Shown here: positions 30,367-33,548 of the stretch, piece by piece
Layout of the letters: each line of letters starts with the position of its first letter
How positions within the stretch are numbered: the stretch's first letter is position 1
Assembly (NCBI GenBank): GCA_905211345.1
Contig: CAJMAO010000011.1
Location: 1-33,548 of the forward strand
DNA: 33,548 bases
DNA from: an uncultured Prevotella sp.
GTDB taxonomy: Bacteria > Bacteroidota > Bacteroidia > Bacteroidales > Bacteroidaceae
Direction of reading: 5' to 3'
Translations under genes and position numbers: made by a program
The notes under the pieces: model-generated
Seen by the model: the letters and a program-made list of their open reading frames with translations, nothing else
Databases searched by the model: none
Told to the model about the DNA's origin: nothing

Positions 30367-31380
30367 TCACTTCATGAGTTGCGGCAGGAACGACGACACA
30401 ATAAGCACCACGAGGCCGGCAATGAGCACGGCTATCGTCTGCTTCGAGCATCCCTTCCATTCTTTCAGGATTATTCCCCATACGTTGCTGAACGTCACGT
30501 TGAGTGCCATAAGTATGCACCACGAGAATGTCAGGAGCACCGTAGAGCCGGTAAGGAAGCCCTTGCCGAGGCTCAATCCGAAGAACTGGCTGTACCAAAG
30601 CAGGCCAGCCAAGGCGCAGAACATGATGTTGTTGGCGTAGAGCCGCGTCTGCGAGTAGTCCTTCCACGTGTTGTTCTTGCCGTTCTGGTAGAAACAGTAC
30701 ACGGCGTTCGTGACGAAGCCTCCAATCGTTACGAGCAGCGTTGCGGGCAGGGTCCTGAACATGGGGTCGGTGGCTTCGCCGAAATTCAAGTGCTCGCCGA
30801 AGCCCAGCCCGATGTTGAAACATGCGCTCATGAATCCCGCCAGCAGGGCCACTATGATGCCTTTTGTGAAGTTGAAGTCTTTTACGGCTTTCTTCTTTTC
30901 CTCCTCGCTGAGCGATTTCGACTTCATGCTGCCCGCCAGTCCTATAATGGCGATGCCTAAAAGTGTCACCACTACGCCTACTACTACCGGCGTGGTAAGG
31001 TCTTGGGTGTTGCCTGTGAACACGGGTGTGAGTATCGTTCCCAGTCCGGCGCATGTTCCTAAGGCGATGCTTTGGCCTAAAGCCACGCCAAGGTAGCGCA
31101 TCGACAGGCCGAACGTAAGGCCGCCCACGCCCCACAGCACGCCGAAGAACATCGTGAGCAGCGACACCTCAGGGTCGGCCGTGTACAGTTCCATTAGGTT
31201 GTGTCCGCCGGGAACGGCGAGCATGGCGCCCAGCAGCGGGAACACCAGCCACGCGAAAACGCCCTGCACCAGCCAGTAAGACTCCCAGCTCCAAGCCTTT
31301 ATCTTGTTTATCGGCACGTAGCAGCTCGACTGGCAGAAAGCGCCTATGGCTATGATTAAAAGTCCGATTATTATTTCCAT
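30367..31380 (-). CDS. rhaT: L-rhamnose/proton symporter
   Basis: RhaT brings L-rhamnose into the cell with protons. From the ATG at 31380 the product has 337 residues (E. coli RhaT has a similar length) and about ten TM segments. It starts MEIIIGLLIIAIGAFCQSSC, followed by YVPINKIKAWSWESYWLVQG, both typical of the RhaT family within the DMT superfamily. Later GVLWGVGGLTFGLSMRYLG and LGQSIALGTCAGLGTILTP are also diagnostic. A longer reading from 31452 would begin inside repeat element H and is rejected. It follows rhaA on the same strand with element H in the 123-nt gap. This contrasts with Bacteroides thetaiotaomicron, which uses a RhaP permease. Confidence 0.95.
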   Translation of the reverse strand: MEIIIGLLIIAIGAFCQSSCYVPINKIKAWSWESYWLVQGVFAWLVFPLLGAMLAVPGGHNLMELYTADPEVSLLTMFFGVLWGVGGLTFGLSMRYLGVALGQSIALGTCAGLGTILTPVFTGNTQDLTTPVVVGVVVTLLGIAIIGLAGSMKSKSLSEEEKKKAVKDFNFTKGIIVALLAGFMSACFNIGLGFGEHLNFGEATDPMFRTLPATLLVTIGGFVTNAVYCFYQNGKNNTWKDYSQTRLYANNIMFCALAGLLWYSQFFGLSLGKGFLTGSTVLLTFSWCILMALNVTFSNVWGIILKEWKGCSKQTIAVLIAGLVVLIVSSFLPQLMK

Positions 31381-31391
31381 AGATATGAATG

Positions 31392-31492
31392 TGACAAGTA
31401 ACAAGCAGACAAGCAAACAAGATGACGGCCGGTGTCTTTGTGCCGCAGACAAGGTAAACCGCCTTGCCTGCTTGTCACTTGTTTGCTTGTCA
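31392..31492. repeat. Inverted-repeat element H between rhaA and rhaT
   Basis: Arms 31392-31421 and 31463-31492 are inverted copies with two small gaps and a few mismatches, made of GACAAGTAACAAG and GACAAGCAAACAAG words, with a 41-nt loop. It lies between two genes of one operon and may change the relative level of rhaT message. Confidence 0.7.
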
Positions 31493-31503
31493 GTTAAAAA
31501 GTA

Positions 31504-32757
31504 TTATCTCTTTGACGTTACGTCTTTCTCGTATTGCTCTACTTCGGCGATGAAGTCTTGGCCTACCGGCACGTTGTTGCGCAGGCAGAACTCGTCGTAA
31601 ACGGCGTTCCAAGGCAACGCCTTTTCCTCCTCAAGCAGCGCGAGACGCTCGAAGCCCTTGTCCTCGGCCTCGTATTTGCGGAGCGTTGCGAGCGGCTCGA
31701 GCAGTGCGCGGAGCATGCACTTCTGCGCTGCGCGGCTGCCTATCACGTATGCGCCGATGCGGTTGATTGAAGCGTCGAAGTAATCAAGGCCGTAATGAAC
31801 GCGGTCGAGAGCGCCGGCGCGCACGATTTCTTGGAAGAGGTCGAGCGTCGGGTCGTCCATTATTGTCACGTGGTCGGAGTCCCAACGCACGGGGCGGCTT
31901 ACGTGCAGCATCAGCTCGGGAACGAACAGCAGCATAGCTGATACCTTGTCGGCTACGCTCTCCGTCGGGTGGAAGTGGCCTGTGTCGAGGGTTATCATCT
32001 TGTTGTTCTGCGCGGCGTAGGCCGTGTAGAAGTCGTTTGAGCCTACTGTGTAACTTTCCAGTCCGATGCCGAACACCTTGCTCTCGATGCAATCCTTCAT
32101 GTTGTCATACTTCGTCTGGAATATCTCGTCAAGCGAGTTCTTCAGCAGTTCGCGGTATTTCAGCTTGCAAACGGTAAGGTCTTTGCTGCCGTCGTGCACC
32201 CAAAGGTTCATTATGCAAGGGTCGCCCTGGGCCTTGCCCATGGCCTCTGATATTTCGCGGCAACGCTTTGTGTGCTCAATCCAGAAGCGGCGTATGCCGT
32301 CGTCGGGGTTCGAGAGGGTGAGGCTTCCGCTCTTAGGATGGGAGAACGAGGTTGAGTTGAAGTCGAGCTTCATGTTGTTTTCCTTCGCCCACTCAATCCA
32401 GCTTTGGAAGTATTCGGGAGTAACTTCGTCGCGGTCTACGGCCTTTCCCTTGAAATCTCCGTATATTTCATGCAGGTTGAGGCGGTGGGTGCCCGGGATG
32501 AGGCTCTTTGCCTTAACGATGTCGGCGCGCACTTCGTCGATGTTGCGGGCGCGTCCGGGATAGTTGCCTGTGGTTGCTATGCCGCCGCTGAGCGACCCCG
32601 TGAGGTTCTCGAAGCCGATAACGTCGTCTGTCTGCCAGCAGTGCAGGCTCAGATGGAAGTCCTGCATTTGTGCCAATACTTTCTCTGTGTCGACGCCAAT
32701 CTCGGCATAACGCTCTTTGGCCGTCTCATAAGCTCTTTTTATTAATTCTTCTTTCAT
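31504..32757 (-). CDS. rhaA: L-rhamnose isomerase
   Basis: RhaA converts L-rhamnose to L-rhamnulose, a metal-dependent (Mn) reaction on a TIM barrel. The 417-residue length is normal. The metal and substrate residues are recognisable: E234 (GIGLESYTVGS), D258 and H261 (TLDTGHFHP), H285 (LMLHVSRPVRWDSDH), D293 and D325 (HYGLDYFDAS). The N-terminal phrases FHLSLHCWQTDDVIGFE and GGIATTGNYPGRARN are strong family markers. It follows rhaB by 43 nt and precedes rhaT. No separate promoter was seen, so it is expected to share the transcript from upstream of rhaB, outside the window. Confidence 0.97.
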   Translation of the reverse strand: MKEELIKRAYETAKERYAEIGVDTEKVLAQMQDFHLSLHCWQTDDVIGFENLTGSLSGGIATTGNYPGRARNIDEVRADIVKAKSLIPGTHRLNLHEIYGDFKGKAVDRDEVTPEYFQSWIEWAKENNMKLDFNSTSFSHPKSGSLTLSNPDDGIRRFWIEHTKRCREISEAMGKAQGDPCIMNLWVHDGSKDLTVCKLKYRELLKNSLDEIFQTKYDNMKDCIESKVFGIGLESYTVGSNDFYTAYAAQNNKMITLDTGHFHPTESVADKVSAMLLFVPELMLHVSRPVRWDSDHVTIMDDPTLDLFQEIVRAGALDRVHYGLDYFDASINRIGAYVIGSRAAQKCMLRALLEPLATLRKYEAEDKGFERLALLEEEKALPWNAVYDEFCLRNNVPVGQDFIAEVEQYEKDVTSKR

Positions 32758-32800
32758 TTGTTATAAGGTTAAAAGTTATGTTTCGTTTAAGTTGTTTATG

Positions 32801-33548
32801 TTATTTCAGTTCTTTGAAGCGTTCGTATGCCTCGTCCCATACGGCTTTGTCTTGCGGTTCGAAGCGTTTTGGCGTAACGCTGTCGGCGATGATCTGGCGC
32901 ATGTCGAATATGCCGTCAACGGCACCAGCCGCCTTGGCCTGCAGCATGATGTTGCCAAGCGCGGTGCACTCCTGCGGCCCGGCGAGAACTGTCAGTCCGG
33001 TGGCGTTGGCAGTGAACTGGTTGAGGTAGTCGTTCTTCGAGCCTCCGCCGATGATGTGCAGCGTGTCGATGCCGAACGGCGCCATTTCCTTCAGCCAGCC
33101 GGCCACTTGGCGGTAGCGCAGGGCAAGGCTTTCGAATATGCAGCGGCAAGTCTCGGCGTATCCCGTGGGCACGTGCTGGCCTGTCTGGCGGCAGTAGTCG
33201 TTTATAGCCTGCTGCATGTCGGTCGGGTTGGCGAACATCTCGTTGTCTGGTGTTATCATGCTTTGGAACGGTTTGGTGCTCATGGCCTCGCGGATTAGCG
33301 TAGGATAGTCGGCCGGAGCGTCGTCGCCCCATTCCTTGCGGCAGCGCTCGAGCAGCCACATGCCACAGATGTTCTTAAGGAAACGTGTCGTACCGTCCAC
33401 TCCGCCTTCGTTGGTGAAGTTGCGGTCGTAGCTTACATCATTTATGATAGGCTGTTTCGTCTCGATGCCCATCAGGCTCCACGTGCCGCTGCTCAGGTAG
33501 GCGAAGTTCTCGTCGGTGGCGGGCACTGCCGCAATGGCTGCCGCGGTG
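32801..33548 (-). CDS. rhaB: Rhamnulokinase, C-terminal part (5' end outside the window)
   Basis: RhaB phosphorylates L-rhamnulose with ATP to the 1-phosphate. Only the last 249 residues are in the window; the frame stays open to the right edge. They form the second FGGY-kinase domain. The visible landmarks are FAYLSSGTWSLMGIE, then NEGGVDGTTRFLKNICGMWL, and the FGGY signature region with HIIGGGSKNDYLNQF and GPQECTALGNIMLQA, the ATP-binding part. The frame reads from at least 33547 inward, and a GTG at 33526 is not a real start. It is the first visible gene of the rhaB-rhaA-rhaT operon. Confidence 0.95.
   Translation of the reverse strand, partial: TAAAIAAVPATDENFAYLSSGTWSLMGIETKQPIINDVSYDRNFTNEGGVDGTTRFLKNICGMWLLERCRKEWGDDAPADYPTLIREAMSTKPFQSMITPDNEMFANPTDMQQAINDYCRQTGQHVPTGYAETCRCIFESLALRYRQVAGWLKEMAPFGIDTLHIIGGGSKNDYLNQFTANATGLTVLAGPQECTALGNIMLQAKAAGAVDGIFDMRQIIADSVTPKRFEPQDKAVWDEAYERFKELK

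Noticed and set aside
30353..31135. Alternative minus-strand frame of 260 codons over rhaT
   Set aside because: Arginine/histidine-rich frame-shifted shadow; the rhaT frame has the family motifs and TM pattern.
31381..31452. N-terminal extension of rhaT
   Set aside because: It is the translation of repeat element H; RhaT starts with the first TM segment at 31380.

Overview
The window looks like a chromosomal piece from a Bacteroidales bacterium, most likely of the Prevotella group. This is an inference from three things. Several promoters fit the Bacteroidetes consensus TTTG-N19-20-TAnnTTTG. The gene content is typical of the phylum: DUF3822 next to rsmD, an etfB/etfA/acyl-CoA dehydrogenase operon, DUF6722, NhaD, and a rhaB-rhaA-rhaT/rhaD set. 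Many genes also lack strong Shine-Dalgarno sites. No rRNA, tRNA, CRISPR array, transposase or phage gene was seen.

Layout. 1-2.7 kb: the end of a PH-domain-like protein, a PBP4-type D,D-carboxypeptidase, and a DUF3089 lipoprotein hydrolase with an apparent frameshift in its signal peptide. 2.7-7.5 kb: one minus-strand operon, etfB - etfA - acyl-CoA dehydrogenase, in which each of the two gaps is filled by a small four-helix-bundle (S23/23S-IVS family) gene bracketed by inverted repeats. 7.5-11.4 kb: a META-domain lipoprotein, a long non-coding stretch, an archaeal-type AAA ATPase behind a perfect hairpin, and an orphan membrane protein. 11.3-16 kb: two overlapping small membrane proteins, dnaG, cardiolipin synthase, a half-size EamA transporter and a ten-codon stump of a response regulator. 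16-18 kb: a minus-strand operon of an anchored protein, DUF3822 and rsmD. 18.2-25.5 kb: a RecD-like helicase, rmuC, an OmpR-type two-component pair and a CorC/HlyC-type membrane protein. 25.8-28.8 kb: a GNAT acetyltransferase, an AraC regulator and, convergently, NhaD. 29.3 kb to the end: rhamnose catabolism, with rhaD on + facing rhaB-rhaA-rhaT on -. RhaT imports L-rhamnose, RhaA makes L-rhamnulose, RhaB phosphorylates it, and RhaD cleaves rhamnulose-1-phosphate to DHAP and L-lactaldehyde.

The most notable content lies between the genes. Three repeat families recur. (1) Inverted-repeat elements whose arms (about 30-60 nt) are built of degenerate A/G-rich tandem words. Two carry a four-helix-bundle gene; at least six more are 'empty', and one of these sits in frame inside the RecD-like helicase gene. 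(2) Arrays of a short palindrome, AAAGGCCGCCTTT and variants, at seven intergenic sites. (3) A pair of C/G-rich 'agggagggagc' hairpins, each placed just before the second gene of a co-oriented pair. Family (1) resembles the ORF-bearing and ORF-less intervening sequences known from bacterial 23S rRNA, but here in protein operons. It is my best candidate for an undescribed system.
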